Below, piece after piece: positions 54,571 to 63,864 of a stretch of 64,000 nucleotides of DNA. This DNA is from Chryseobacterium angstadtii. GTDB lineage: Bacteria > Bacteroidota > Bacteroidia > Flavobacteriales > Weeksellaceae. Location of the stretch: NCBI RefSeq assembly GCF_001045465.1, contig NZ_LFND01000007.1:310001-374000 (forward strand), given 5' to 3'. The notes under the pieces are model-generated. The model was not told where the DNA came from. It ran no database searches and was given only the letters and a program-made list of their open reading frames with translations. The position numbers were made by a program, and so were the translations under genes. Every line of letters begins with the position of its first letter. Within the stretch, counting starts at the first letter, position 1.

Positions 54571-55677
54571 ATGTTTTTAGTAATCAATATTGTACTTATA
54601 CTATTGGTTTTCAGGGTTTTGTTTAGTGCAGGAATCCTGAAAAGGCTCATGGATTATCATTGGGGGCTTTTACTGAAGTTTCAGCATATTTTCTTCTTTT
54701 TGGTCTTTGCAGTGATCATTTTTTTCACCGAAAACTACTTTTTGGATGTTCCGGAACTCATCTGGAGTGTTTTATCCGTTCTGATTTTCAATGTAGGAAT
54801 TTACAGTCTAGTTTATTTTTATCTGGTCCCGGAATTTTATCTTTCCAATAAATATCCTGAATTCATTCTCTATGCCCTGATCAGTTTTCTCGTTTCCAGC
54901 CTTTTTAGAATTTTGCTGGAACCTACAGTCTTTAATATGACTTTTAACGAAGCCCTTTCCAATACCAAGTTTTTATATAATGTGTATACTACTCAGGGAA
55001 TCGTTATTCTCGTAGCTTCTTTTCTGGGAATCACAAAAGATAAATTTCTTATCGAACAGGACTTTAAAGATCTGGGCGAAGAAAAAGAGCAGCTGTATCT
55101 CGATTTGCTTAAATCTAAAATGAATCCTCATTTCCTGCTGAATACCCTCAATAATATTTATTCTAAAAGCTTCCAGCCATCGGAAAATACATCGGAGTCT
55201 ATTTTGCAGCTCAGTAAACTGCTTCAGTATGTGATTTATGATACCGGGAAAGAAAAAATAAGCATGGCTCAGGAGTTTTCATCTATAAAATCCCTTATCG
55301 GATTATATCAATTAAAATATAATAATGTACTGAACATCAGTCTTGATATCCACAATGAAGAAACTTTGGAATTAATTGATGTTCCGCCCTCTGTATGTCT
55401 TACTTTATTTGAAAATGCCCTGAAGCATTCTGCCGTGGGAATAGAAGCAGACAGTTATATCCATATGAGGTATCAGATACAGGACGGGGAAATTGTATTT
55501 GAAATCAGAAATTCAGTAGCAAATAGAAAAAATCTTGTCGGGAATATGAACGACAGCGGATTGGGAAATGAAGCGGTAATGAATATCCTGGAGAAAAATT
55601 ATGCAGGAAAATTTATTTTTATCTCCCAGCCTGCAGAAGACAATAATTATCAGACTGTTTTAAAAATTAAATTGTAA
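54571..55677 (+). CDS. LytS/YehU-type sensor histidine kinase
   Basis: 368 residues. Four or five membrane spans occupy the first 155 residues, then a helical linker leads to a His_kinase domain with phospho-acceptor H187 (SKMNPHFLLNTLNNIYS) and an HATPase-like part (VCLTLFENALKHS ... DSGLGNEAVMNIL). No periplasmic sensor domain, so it senses within the membrane. Its stop shares a base with the regulator start (TAATG). Divergent from the DUF2490-CitMHS operon. Confidence 0.93.
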   Translation: MFLVINIVLILLVFRVLFSAGILKRLMDYHWGLLLKFQHIFFFLVFAVIIFFTENYFLDVPELIWSVLSVLIFNVGIYSLVYFYLVPEFYLSNKYPEFILYALISFLVSSLFRILLEPTVFNMTFNEALSNTKFLYNVYTTQGIVILVASFLGITKDKFLIEQDFKDLGEEKEQLYLDLLKSKMNPHFLLNTLNNIYSKSFQPSENTSESILQLSKLLQYVIYDTGKEKISMAQEFSSIKSLIGLYQLKYNNVLNISLDIHNEETLELIDVPPSVCLTLFENALKHSAVGIEADSYIHMRYQIQDGEIVFEIRNSVANRKNLVGNMNDSGLGNEAVMNILEKNYAGKFIFISQPAEDNNYQTVLKIKL

Positions 55678-56375
55678 TGGCTAATCTGACGATCGTAAGT
55701 GTAGATGATGAATACCCGGCGCTCCAGCTGATTCAGAAATATTGTGAGCAGATAGAAGATGTTGAGTTGCTTAAAGTATTTCAGAATCCGGAAGAAGCAC
55801 TGGAATATCTCCGGGAAAATAGGGTAGACCTTGTTATCCTCGATATCAATATGCCCTATATCAACGGAATTGAACTCTTACATCAATTACCTTATCAACC
55901 TTTGTGCATATTCCTTACTTTGGAAACCCAATATGCCGTAAAAGCTTTCGAGCTGGATGTTGTGCACTATCTTGTAAAACCTGTAGATTTTGAAACATTC
56001 CGGAAGGCTATTCATAAGGCAAAAGATTTCCTGCAGTTTAAAAACTCTGCGGAGCTTCAGAAGAAAGAAGACTTTATCATGTTTAAATCCAATTACGTGA
56101 TGCATAAAGTTCTGCTGGACGATGTACGCTGGATACAGGGATTCGGAGAGTACATCATCCTGGTTACCCCTCTGAAAAAGTACATGATTCTTGAGCGGAT
56201 GTCTAATTTTGAAGAGAAATATCAGAACTTTGGTTTTATAAGAATTCATAAGTCTTATATTGTTTTATCGTCTCATATCGGTTCTTACGATTCCGCACAT
56301 GTATACCTTAAAGACGGGGAAAAACTCCCGCTGGGAAGAACCTATAAAAACTCTTTGAAAGCCTATCTGAATTGA
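55677..56375 (+). CDS. LytTR-family response regulator
   Basis: 232 residues. Receiver domain with D10/D11, phospho-acceptor D56 (ILDINMP) and the KPVDF lysine. C-terminal LytTR DNA-binding domain from about 130 (FIMFKSNYVMHKVLLDDVRWIQ ... FIRIHKSYIV ... LPLGRTYKNSLKAYL). Translationally coupled to the kinase by a one-base overlap. The most likely target is the divergent DUF2490-CitMHS operon. Confidence 0.94.
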   Translation: MANLTIVSVDDEYPALQLIQKYCEQIEDVELLKVFQNPEEALEYLRENRVDLVILDINMPYINGIELLHQLPYQPLCIFLTLETQYAVKAFELDVVHYLVKPVDFETFRKAIHKAKDFLQFKNSAELQKKEDFIMFKSNYVMHKVLLDDVRWIQGFGEYIILVTPLKKYMILERMSNFEEKYQNFGFIRIHKSYIVLSSHIGSYDSAHVYLKDGEKLPLGRTYKNSLKAYLN

Positions 56376-56398
56376 TTCTTCTTATTTGAAAAGAGCTC

Positions 56399-56700
56399 TC
56401 GCAGATCAGGCGGATTACGCAGATTTTTAATGATTAAATCTATGTTTTGATATTATGGAAATTGGATTGGGGCGGGCTTTAGCTCGCTCTGGCGAATCAC
56501 AGATTACAGATAGATTTTAAAGGATTTATTTGAAAATTCAATAGGGGTGGGCTTTAGCCCGCTCTGGCGAATCATACAGATTACGCAGTTTTTTTGTATT
56601 TAAAAATTCTCTGACAGATCATACAGATCACAAAGAAATCTTTGAAGGCTGTATTTAAAAATTCAATAGAGGTGGGCTTTAGCCCAATCATTACAACGGC
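56399..56700. repeat. repeat-rich spacer (GGGCTTTAGCCC and CGCAGAT units)
   Basis: Three GGGCTTTAGCYC-centred units: 56467-56499 (GGGGCGGGCTTTAGCTCGCT then CTGGCGAATCA), 56543-56574 and, shortened, 56669-56690. Between them recur ACAGATTACGCAG-type units (56401-56432, 56573-56590). The region has no ORF. A related unit occurs near 17.84 kb. Confidence 0.65.
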
Positions 56701-56715
56701 TTGTCATGCTCAAAT

Positions 56716-56755
56716 AAAAAAGGTTGTCTCAAATATGAAACAACCTTTTTTTATT
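56716..56755. terminator. bidirectional terminator between response regulator and M1 peptidase
   Basis: AAAAAAGGTTGT (56716-56727) pairs with ACAACCTTTTTT (56740-56751), then T-rich DNA; the stem extends further with one mismatch. Poly-A on the left and poly-T on the right act on both strands. Confidence 0.85.
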
Positions 56756-56757
56756 TT

Positions 56758-59148
56758 TTATGATTTCTTTCCTGCGGCCTGCATCGGATTTACCTTTCCG
56801 TTGGCGCCTCCTCTTACCGGACCGCCTCCCTGTTTCTGTTTAAACAACTGGAATTTTGAAGGCTGACTGTCTGCACCTGCACTGCTCCACAAATTATTGG
56901 AAGTGTCGATATCCGCAGTTTCTCTCATTGGATCCAGTTGGATAGACTTGATCTTTTTATCGAAATAATAAGTCTTTGAAATTTTCTGCTCATTCTGTCT
57001 CCATATCTGTGCAGAAGATTTATCATACAGTTTCGATCCGTCTTCAAAAGTGAATTCAAGAATGATTGGCATTACCAATCCTCCTTTATTCACAAAATCG
57101 ATCTGGTAGCCGGTAAGGTTTTTGAATTTCTCCTTATCCTTAGCATCCAGAGCAGCTCCGGCTTCATTTTTCACAGTATATTCCTTCTCTGAATCTACCT
57201 TTTCCAGACCTCTGTCATATCGGTAATAGAAATCCTGAAGATCTTTATCCTTATCTACATAGAATGTGATATTCTTGTCCTCTTTGTTTCTGATTTTCGA
57301 AATATCTTCAAAGCTATTCTGAAGCGGTTTTTCCACTTTATATTTAACTTCTCTGGCATCTCTCGGAGGAGTATTGAGATCCGGAGCTGCTACCGTTACT
57401 TTATCTATTGCAATATCTACAGGATCTGTTCCGTAGAACCATCCTCTCCAGAACCAGTCCAGATCCTCACCGCTGGCATCTTCCATTGTACGGAAGAAAT
57501 CGGCAGGTTCAGGATGCTTGAATGCCCATCTTTTGGCGTATGTTTTAAATGCTTTATCGAAAAGTTCTCTGCCCATGATGGTTTCACGGAGAATATTCAA
57601 TCCGGTTGCAGGTTTGGAATAAGCATTCGGGCCAAACTGAATAATGTTTTCAGAATTACTCATGATCGGCTCCAGCTGATCTTTAGGAAGCTTCATGTAA
57701 TCTGTGATCGTCCATGCCGGACCTCTTTTCGATGGAAATTTATTATCCCATTTTTCTTCGGTAAGATATTCTGTAAAAGTATTCAGACCTTCATCCATCC
57801 AGCTCCATTGTCTTTCATCGGAATTAATGATCATCGGGAAGAAGTTGTGTCCTACTTCATGAATAATAACGCCTATCATTCCGTTCTTGGTTCCCTCGGA
57901 ATACGTTCCGTCCTTTTCAGTTCTTCCGAAATTGAAACAGATCATAGGATATTCCATTCCGTTCGCTGCCTCTACAGACTGCGCTACAGGATACGGATAA
58001 GGAACGGTAAATTCAGAATAGGTTTTGATGGTATGGGCTACAGCTTTTGTAGAAAACTTTCTGTAAAGACCGTAAGCTTCTTTTGGATAGAAACTCATTG
58101 CCATTACCTTATTATTGTTTTCAGGAATCGTAACGCCCATTCCGTCCCAGATGAATTTTCTGGATGAGGTCCAGGCAAAATCTCTTACATCATTAGCGGA
58201 AAATACCCATGTTTTCCTCTGTTTCGAATGATTTTTTTCAGCCTTTTTCGCTTCATCCAGCGTTACAATTTCAACAGGCTCGGAAGCAGTTTCAGCCTTT
58301 CGGTATCTGGCCATCTGATCAGAGGTTAAAACCTGCTCATAATTCTTACATTCCCCGGTTCCGCCTACCATGTGATCTGCAGGAACATTCATGGAAACTT
58401 TAAAATTTCCGAATACCAGAGCAAATTCGCCACGTCCTGTGAACTGGTGGTTCTGCCATCCGTGGAAATCACTGTATACACACATTCTTGGATACCATTG
58501 GGTCATGGTGTACAGATCATTTCCGTCTTCAGCAAAATTTTCATAGCCGCCGCGGCCACCCATTTTTATTCTGTTCGGGATATTATAATTCCAGTCTACT
58601 TTGAAAACCAGTTTTTCTCCTTTCTTTAAAACCTTAGGCAGATCTATACGCATCATGGTTTTGTTCACCGTATACTTCATCGGATTGCCGGAAGCATCGG
58701 TTACCTTTTCCAGATTAACGCCATAGCCGTTGTCTTTTTCCGGGAGCTCAGTTGCCTTCAGCTGCTGGTCGGTAGAATAAGCGGGAAGTGTCGAAGGGAA
58801 ATCAAAACCAGCATTTTTTACATTAGACTGCTCATTTTCGTCCAGCTGAAGCCAGATATAATCCAGATCATCAGGAGAATTATTGTAATAGGTAATCGTT
58901 TCCGAACCTTTCAGATTTCTCTTGTCTTCATCAAGATAAGCCGTGATATCATAATCAGCTCTGTTTTGCCAGTATCCGTGTCCGGGAGCTCCGGAAGCTG
59001 TTCTGTAAATATTGGGTGTCGGGAGAATGGTCCCAAGCTGTTCGAATCTGTTCCCGTGGTTACTGCCGGGGTTATTCTGAATATTTTGTGCGGTGAAGCC
59101 TGTATATGCCAATACAGAAAATGAAAATAGGACTGCTTTTAATTTCAT
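56758..59148 (-). CDS. exported M1-family metallopeptidase (aminopeptidase-like)
   Basis: 796 residues. Signal peptide at about 1-20 (MKLKAVLFSFSVLAYTGFTAQ). Zn site HEVGHN at 430-434 with the third ligand E453 in MDEGLNTF, the usual spacing for M1. The exopeptidase GXMEN motif is altered to NGMEY (397-400 region), so substrate choice may differ from classical aminopeptidases. Long C-terminal extension with acidic and basic segments, ending in a proline/glycine-rich tail. HupE/UreJ-like gene lies 66 bp upstream, probable operon. Confidence 0.9.
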   Translation of the reverse strand: MKLKAVLFSFSVLAYTGFTAQNIQNNPGSNHGNRFEQLGTILPTPNIYRTASGAPGHGYWQNRADYDITAYLDEDKRNLKGSETITYYNNSPDDLDYIWLQLDENEQSNVKNAGFDFPSTLPAYSTDQQLKATELPEKDNGYGVNLEKVTDASGNPMKYTVNKTMMRIDLPKVLKKGEKLVFKVDWNYNIPNRIKMGGRGGYENFAEDGNDLYTMTQWYPRMCVYSDFHGWQNHQFTGRGEFALVFGNFKVSMNVPADHMVGGTGECKNYEQVLTSDQMARYRKAETASEPVEIVTLDEAKKAEKNHSKQRKTWVFSANDVRDFAWTSSRKFIWDGMGVTIPENNNKVMAMSFYPKEAYGLYRKFSTKAVAHTIKTYSEFTVPYPYPVAQSVEAANGMEYPMICFNFGRTEKDGTYSEGTKNGMIGVIIHEVGHNFFPMIINSDERQWSWMDEGLNTFTEYLTEEKWDNKFPSKRGPAWTITDYMKLPKDQLEPIMSNSENIIQFGPNAYSKPATGLNILRETIMGRELFDKAFKTYAKRWAFKHPEPADFFRTMEDASGEDLDWFWRGWFYGTDPVDIAIDKVTVAAPDLNTPPRDAREVKYKVEKPLQNSFEDISKIRNKEDKNITFYVDKDKDLQDFYYRYDRGLEKVDSEKEYTVKNEAGAALDAKDKEKFKNLTGYQIDFVNKGGLVMPIILEFTFEDGSKLYDKSSAQIWRQNEQKISKTYYFDKKIKSIQLDPMRETADIDTSNNLWSSAGADSQPSKFQLFKQKQGGGPVRGGANGKVNPMQAAGKKS

Positions 59149-59214
59149 TACCGAATGATTTAATAATTATCAAAGATAATAATAAGTAGTTTAAAAATTG
59201 AAAATGTTTCAAGG

Positions 59215-59793
59215 TTAAAAAGGAATTCTCTCCAAAGTCATTTTTAAAGACAAAGCAAACACCCCTGAAGAGACAAAAAGAATCCAGTCTTTTTTATTGA
59301 CTTTAAAAAGATTCAGCGCTATAAATAATACGATCAGAATGGCGGCAACAATAACAATCTGTCCCAGTTCCAGCCCGATATTAAACCCTAATAAAGGAAC
59401 GGCAATGCTCTGGCTTTTGGCGATCATCACTCTTGCGGTGTTCGCAAACCCCATTCCGTGAATAAGTCCGAAGACCAGAGCCAGATAATAATTGGCCCGC
59501 ATTAGCGTCTGTTTTTTATTTTTCATCAGAATATTATCCAGTGAAGTCAGTACGATTGTCAACGGAATTAAAAATTCTACCCATGCAGAAGAAACTCTGA
59601 AAATATCCAGAATACTTAATGCAAGCGTAATGGAATGTCCGATGGTAAATGCGGTAACAAGAATAAGAACCTTTTTCCAGTCGCTGTAAGAGTAAACGGC
59701 AATAAGAGCCAGAACGAAAAGCTGATGATCCAGGGCATCCAGAGAAATAATGTGCTCCCAGCCAAGATTGAGATAGAATATGAAATCCTGCAT
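59215..59793 (-). CDS. HupE/UreJ-family membrane protein
   Basis: 192 residues with six or seven spans. Early GWEHIISLDALDHQLF and later GLIHGMGFA carry the conserved His/Asp residues of HupE/UreJ (HupE_UreJ_2 group) thought to bind Ni2+ or a similar ion in the membrane. No nickel enzyme genes are adjacent. Flavobacteriia often place this gene with an M1 peptidase and DUF6702, as here, so a metal-linked envelope role is plausible. Confidence 0.85.
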   Translation of the reverse strand: MQDFIFYLNLGWEHIISLDALDHQLFVLALIAVYSYSDWKKVLILVTAFTIGHSITLALSILDIFRVSSAWVEFLIPLTIVLTSLDNILMKNKKQTLMRANYYLALVFGLIHGMGFANTARVMIAKSQSIAVPLLGFNIGLELGQIVIVAAILIVLFIALNLFKVNKKDWILFVSSGVFALSLKMTLERIPF

Positions 59794-59971
59794 ATGAATT
59801 GTATTAAATTTTCTTTAATGGTTAATAATTTTTTATTTATTGATTCTTATTGTGAATTTTATTTATTTTCTAAATACATTATTTAAGATATTTTTATTTT
59901 TAAATGCTATAAAGTGAATTATTTTTTATTTTACAATTGGTTTTATGAATATTATTGATGCTTTGCGGGGA

Positions 59972-60000
59972 TTGTTTATAAAATAAATATTGTATACTTG
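59972..60000 (+). promoter_or_regulatory. promoter of the S8 protease gene
   Basis: TTG at 59972-59974, 18-nt spacer, TATACTTG at 59993-60000 (one mismatch to TAnnTTTG), 23 bp before the ATG at 60023. Confidence 0.65.
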
Positions 60001-60022
60001 TAATGTTAAAAAAACTTAAAAT

Positions 60023-63000
60023 ATGGATTTTAAAAAACTACTTCTTACAAAAGTAAACATTCCAAACGGAGGATCGAAGTTTCTGAGGAATGCTACTGCT
60101 GCTTTTTTGGGATTGTACTCCTATGCTTTTTACGGACAGGTACAGAAATTAGACTCCCGTTTTGATATTTTACTTAAAAATAAAGAGAATGTATTAAAAG
60201 GAAATACGATAAAGGATCTGGAATATGATGGCATGAAGCTGGACAAGCATTTGGTTGTTACCTCCAAAGGTGCCCAAACCATGTATTCATGTATTATTTA
60301 TACTAAGAATCCGGAAAAGCTTAAATCCGACGGCTTCCTTGTACAAAGTCAGTTACCGAATTTTGCTACCGCATTGGTAAGTCTTGATGATATTGAAAAG
60401 CTGATGCAGCTCCCTTACGTAACTTCTGTAATGGCTCCTGCTTTTGATGAACTTCATAATGATGTGAGCAGAGCCCAGTCCGGAGCCAGTCTTCTGCAGG
60501 ATGGTGTTTTCAACAATACAGCCTATAATGGCGCCGGAATTTTAGTAGGTGTTTATGATACCGGAATAGACTGGAAGCACCCTGATTTTAGAAATGCTTT
60601 GGATCAGACGAAAAGCAGAATTGTTTCCATCTGGGATCAGACAATTACCGCACAGGGTACTGAAGCTCCTCCTGCAGGATTTGCAACCGGGGTGGAATAT
60701 ACCAGAGCCCAGATTGAAGATGAGTTGGATGGTACTCCGGCAGGTTTTGTCCGTGAGAATGATACCAACGGTCATGGAACCCACGTAGCAGGTACTGCAG
60801 CAGGAAACGGGGCTGCATTTGCAGATAAAAGGCATAAAGGTTTTTCTTCTGATGCAGATATTGTTTTTGTAAAAGGGGGAAACGGTTCTTTTCCTACGAC
60901 CAATACCATTAATGCACTTACCTATTTCCAGAACGTAGCTACCGCACTGAACAAACCGATTGTTGTGAACATGAGTATCGGTGGGCAGGGAAGTGCGCAC
61001 GATGGTACTGCTTCTCATGAAGTAGCTGTTAATAACTTTACAACATCGGGACCGGGAAGAGTAGTGGTGATCTCTGCCGGAAATGATTATGGGGCGAATC
61101 TTCACAGGCAGGTGGCTATTGAACCCAATGCTGCACAGATCTATTCATTCAATGTCAACAGCAATACTTCTGCTTCTTCCGTATTTTCGTTTCTGATGTA
61201 TGCTAATGATAATACAGCAGTTACTGCCAGATTAACAACTCCTGACGGACAGCAATATACACAGAACATAAGCACAAACACAGCTCATAGTATCTTGGGT
61301 GGAGGTTTTACGGCAACCATGTACAATTATTGGAGTACAGATAACAATAAGCGTTATGTGCAGCTGGTGATCAATAGAAATACGGGATCTGTAGCCGATT
61401 GCCAGGGCTTATATACTTTAGAAATTACCAACAACGGAGCGCAGGCCATTACGACTCATGGCTGGCTATATAGCAAAGGAACAGGGATTACCGCAACTTT
61501 GCAAAACGGAGATAACGAATATGTGGTGGGAACTCCGGGTAATGCTTCCAACGCGATTACTGTTGCTTCTTACATGGGAAGGGCAAGCTGGTACACTGCT
61601 TCAGGGGGGTACTATACCCTTACTCCTCAGGAATCAATATCTTCATTCAGCGCACAGGGACCGAGAGTTGATGGTTTTCAGAAGCCGGATATTGCAGGCT
61701 CAGGACAGAATGTGATTTCTTCAAGATCAAGCAATTCAGCTCCGTCGGCAACAGATATTATCAACGGAACTAATTTTTACGTTAAAAATCAAGGGACAAG
61801 CATGTCTTCACCCGGTGTAGCAGGCGCTGTAGGTTTATTGCTACAGGCCAATCCGGCATTAACGGCAGCGGAGGTAAAGAGCCGTCTTACGACCAATGCA
61901 AGAAAAGACGGCGCAACCGGAAATACTCCCAATGCAAGATGGGGACACGGGAAACTGGATATTTATAAAGCAGTTACCACAGAATTGGGCTGCGTAGCAT
62001 CTAATTTTGAAACGGTTACCTATGATGAACCTTATATTGTTGCGAATACGGAAAATAATAATTTCTTTGATAATACAGCTTTGGCGGTTCGGTATACACC
62101 CACGTTAACAGGTAAATTAGGAGGCTTTTCATTTTTAACGGGAACATCCACTATTCCAAGTGATATGGCTGTTGATATTCAGATCAGAAAAGTAAATGCC
62201 AATGGTGATCCGGGGGATATTATTGCCACTAAAACCGTTTCTTCCTGGGTAAATGATATTCAGAGATTTACTTGGAATTATGTAGATCTTTCCGGACTCA
62301 ATGTGCAGATGGTGACAGGAAAGGATTTTTACATTGTCATTAACGGACTGAGTGGAAGGATTTCTATGAAAAATGAATCGATTTCCGCAAGCGGACGAAG
62401 CAAAACTTCAGCCAACGGAACTACCTGGAATGTCAGAACCTTCGATCTTAAAATGAGAGCAACCATTTATGAAAATGTAGCAGAAGTGAAAAACCTGGCC
62501 ACATCCAATCAAACCAAAACATCAACGGTATCCGGAGGAAATAACTATTTTACCAACGCCTGCCAGCTGATTGCAAGAGTAGAGAAAGAAGCTGCCAGTA
62601 CAGTGACAGGTGATGTTACGTCAAAAGTATGGGTTGATAATGCCCAGCCCAATTATGTAGCAAGAAGATACGAAATCAATCCTGCCGCGAATGCTGCCGC
62701 AGCAACCGGAAAGGTGACTTTATATTTCAAGCAGGCAGATTTTGATGCTTATAATCTTACAAATACTGTAAAACTACCTACCTCCAGTACAGATAATGCC
62801 AATAAAGCGAATCTTGTGATTGAAAAATATGCTGGAAGCAGTGCCGCAAATACCGGGACTACGGCTTCTTTTGGAAGTACAGCCACAGTAATAAACCCGG
62901 ATGTAGCTGATTTTGTTTGGAACGAAACATATCAGTATTGGGAAGTAAGTTTTCAGACGACAGGTTTCGGAGGGTACTTTGCAAAAACAAATGCTACTGT

Positions 63001-63262
63001 TCTAGGAACGGCAGATGTTAAGCTTATTTCAGAAGTAGCTGTTACGCCAAATCCGGCAAAAGACTACGTCAATATTATTCTTGGAAAATATGCTAAGGCT
63101 TCAGTGGCCATTTATGATGCTTCCGGGAAACTGATCAAAACAGCAGATGTTACTACCTCTGCCAATAAAATTGATGTTTCAGCGTTTGTAAAAGGAGTGT
63201 ACGTATTTACAATTACCTTGAATGATACAACCAAAATAACGAAAAAAGTGGTTAAAGATTAA
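60023..63262 (+). CDS. secreted subtilisin-like S8 protease with T9SS sorting domain
   Basis: 1079 residues. An atypical long N-terminus (KVNIPNGGSKFLRNATAAFLGLYSYAFYGQV) contains the signal sequence. Pro-region at about 45-140, then the catalytic triad: D179 (VYDTGIDWKHPDF), H251 (NGHGTHVAGTAAGN), S593 (QGTSMSSPGVAG). The long insert between H and S contains a beta-rich domain. The C-terminal type A T9SS domain starts at VAVTPNPAKDYVNI and ends VYVFTITLNDTTKI then TKKVVKD. Released to the surface or medium for protein breakdown. Confidence 0.95.
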   Translation: MDFKKLLLTKVNIPNGGSKFLRNATAAFLGLYSYAFYGQVQKLDSRFDILLKNKENVLKGNTIKDLEYDGMKLDKHLVVTSKGAQTMYSCIIYTKNPEKLKSDGFLVQSQLPNFATALVSLDDIEKLMQLPYVTSVMAPAFDELHNDVSRAQSGASLLQDGVFNNTAYNGAGILVGVYDTGIDWKHPDFRNALDQTKSRIVSIWDQTITAQGTEAPPAGFATGVEYTRAQIEDELDGTPAGFVRENDTNGHGTHVAGTAAGNGAAFADKRHKGFSSDADIVFVKGGNGSFPTTNTINALTYFQNVATALNKPIVVNMSIGGQGSAHDGTASHEVAVNNFTTSGPGRVVVISAGNDYGANLHRQVAIEPNAAQIYSFNVNSNTSASSVFSFLMYANDNTAVTARLTTPDGQQYTQNISTNTAHSILGGGFTATMYNYWSTDNNKRYVQLVINRNTGSVADCQGLYTLEITNNGAQAITTHGWLYSKGTGITATLQNGDNEYVVGTPGNASNAITVASYMGRASWYTASGGYYTLTPQESISSFSAQGPRVDGFQKPDIAGSGQNVISSRSSNSAPSATDIINGTNFYVKNQGTSMSSPGVAGAVGLLLQANPALTAAEVKSRLTTNARKDGATGNTPNARWGHGKLDIYKAVTTELGCVASNFETVTYDEPYIVANTENNNFFDNTALAVRYTPTLTGKLGGFSFLTGTSTIPSDMAVDIQIRKVNANGDPGDIIATKTVSSWVNDIQRFTWNYVDLSGLNVQMVTGKDFYIVINGLSGRISMKNESISASGRSKTSANGTTWNVRTFDLKMRATIYENVAEVKNLATSNQTKTSTVSGGNNYFTNACQLIARVEKEAASTVTGDVTSKVWVDNAQPNYVARRYEINPAANAAAATGKVTLYFKQADFDAYNLTNTVKLPTSSTDNANKANLVIEKYAGSSAANTGTTASFGSTATVINPDVADFVWNETYQYWEVSFQTTGFGGYFAKTNATVLGTADVKLISEVAVTPNPAKDYVNIILGKYAKASVAIYDASGKLIKTADVTTSANKIDVSAFVKGVYVFTITLNDTTKITKKVVKD

Positions 63263-63294
63263 GCCGGTCTTTTCTTAATTCACTTCTTTATCAT

Positions 63295-63326
63295 AAGCAG
63301 CGGTTATATAACTGCTGCTTTTTTTA
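63295..63326 (+). terminator. terminator of the S8 protease gene
   Basis: AGCAGCGGTTA (63296-63306) pairs with TAACTGCTGCT (63309-63319) with one G-T pair, then a T-run (63320-63325). It abuts the next gene's -7 element. Confidence 0.8.
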
Positions 63327-63332
63327 TATTTG
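63325..63332 (+). promoter_or_regulatory. -7 element for the DUF6702 gene
   Basis: TATATTTG, exact TAnnTTTG, 16 bp before the ATG at 63349 and overlapping the end of the upstream terminator T-run. No clear -33 TTG. Confidence 0.5.
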
Positions 63333-63348
63333 TTTTAAAATAAAATCA

Positions 63349-63864
63349 ATGCAGGCTAGGTTTCTATTTACTTTTCTTTTTGCGGTCGTATTTGTATTTC
63401 AGAGTTTTACAAAAACGGAAGAAGTGCATCCCTATCATGTGGGCTCTGTAGAAATCAATTATAATGCAAAGTCAAAATCATTTGAAGTCACCGGAAGATT
63501 CTTTCTGGATGACTTGGAAAACGGTTTGGGGAAAAAGTACGGAAGTTCATTCCACTTTAACGATGAAAAGTATAAAGCTAAAATCAATGAAGCTTTGGAG
63601 AAGTATTGCGCCGAATATTTAAAATTAAAAGCGGATGGTAAATTTTTAAAGATCAATTATGTTGGGTATGAAGAAGACAGTGAGTCGGTGAATGTCTTTC
63701 TGGAATCGGAAACCGTGGGCAGTCCCAAAAAACTGGAAGCTGCGGTAAGCTTTCTGTATAATCTCTTTGATGATCAGATCAATATTGTTCATATGATTGT
63801 AAACGGAGACCGGAAAAGTGAGAAATTGACTTACCCCAATCGCTATCTTTATCGACAGTTTTAG
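63349..63864 (+). CDS. DUF6702 family exported protein
   Basis: 171 residues. Signal peptide at about 1-20 (FLFTFLFAVVFVFQSFTKT), mature start EEVHPYHVGSVEINYNAKSKSFEVTGRFFLDDLENGL typical of DUF6702 (HPFYVS-type N-terminal motif, then LFTDDLE-like). The rest is a beta-rich domain ending SEKLTYPNRYLYRQF. Family function unknown; commonly linked to HupE/UreJ and M1 peptidase genes, which are found 3.5 kb away here with the S8 gene between. Confidence 0.88.
   Translation: MQARFLFTFLFAVVFVFQSFTKTEEVHPYHVGSVEINYNAKSKSFEVTGRFFLDDLENGLGKKYGSSFHFNDEKYKAKINEALEKYCAEYLKLKADGKFLKINYVGYEEDSESVNVFLESETVGSPKKLEAAVSFLYNLFDDQINIVHMIVNGDRKSEKLTYPNRYLYRQF

Noticed and set aside
60542-61105. 187-codon antisense frame inside the S8 protease
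   Set aside because: Shadow of a well-supported coding frame with catalytic motifs; no signal or domain in the antisense product.
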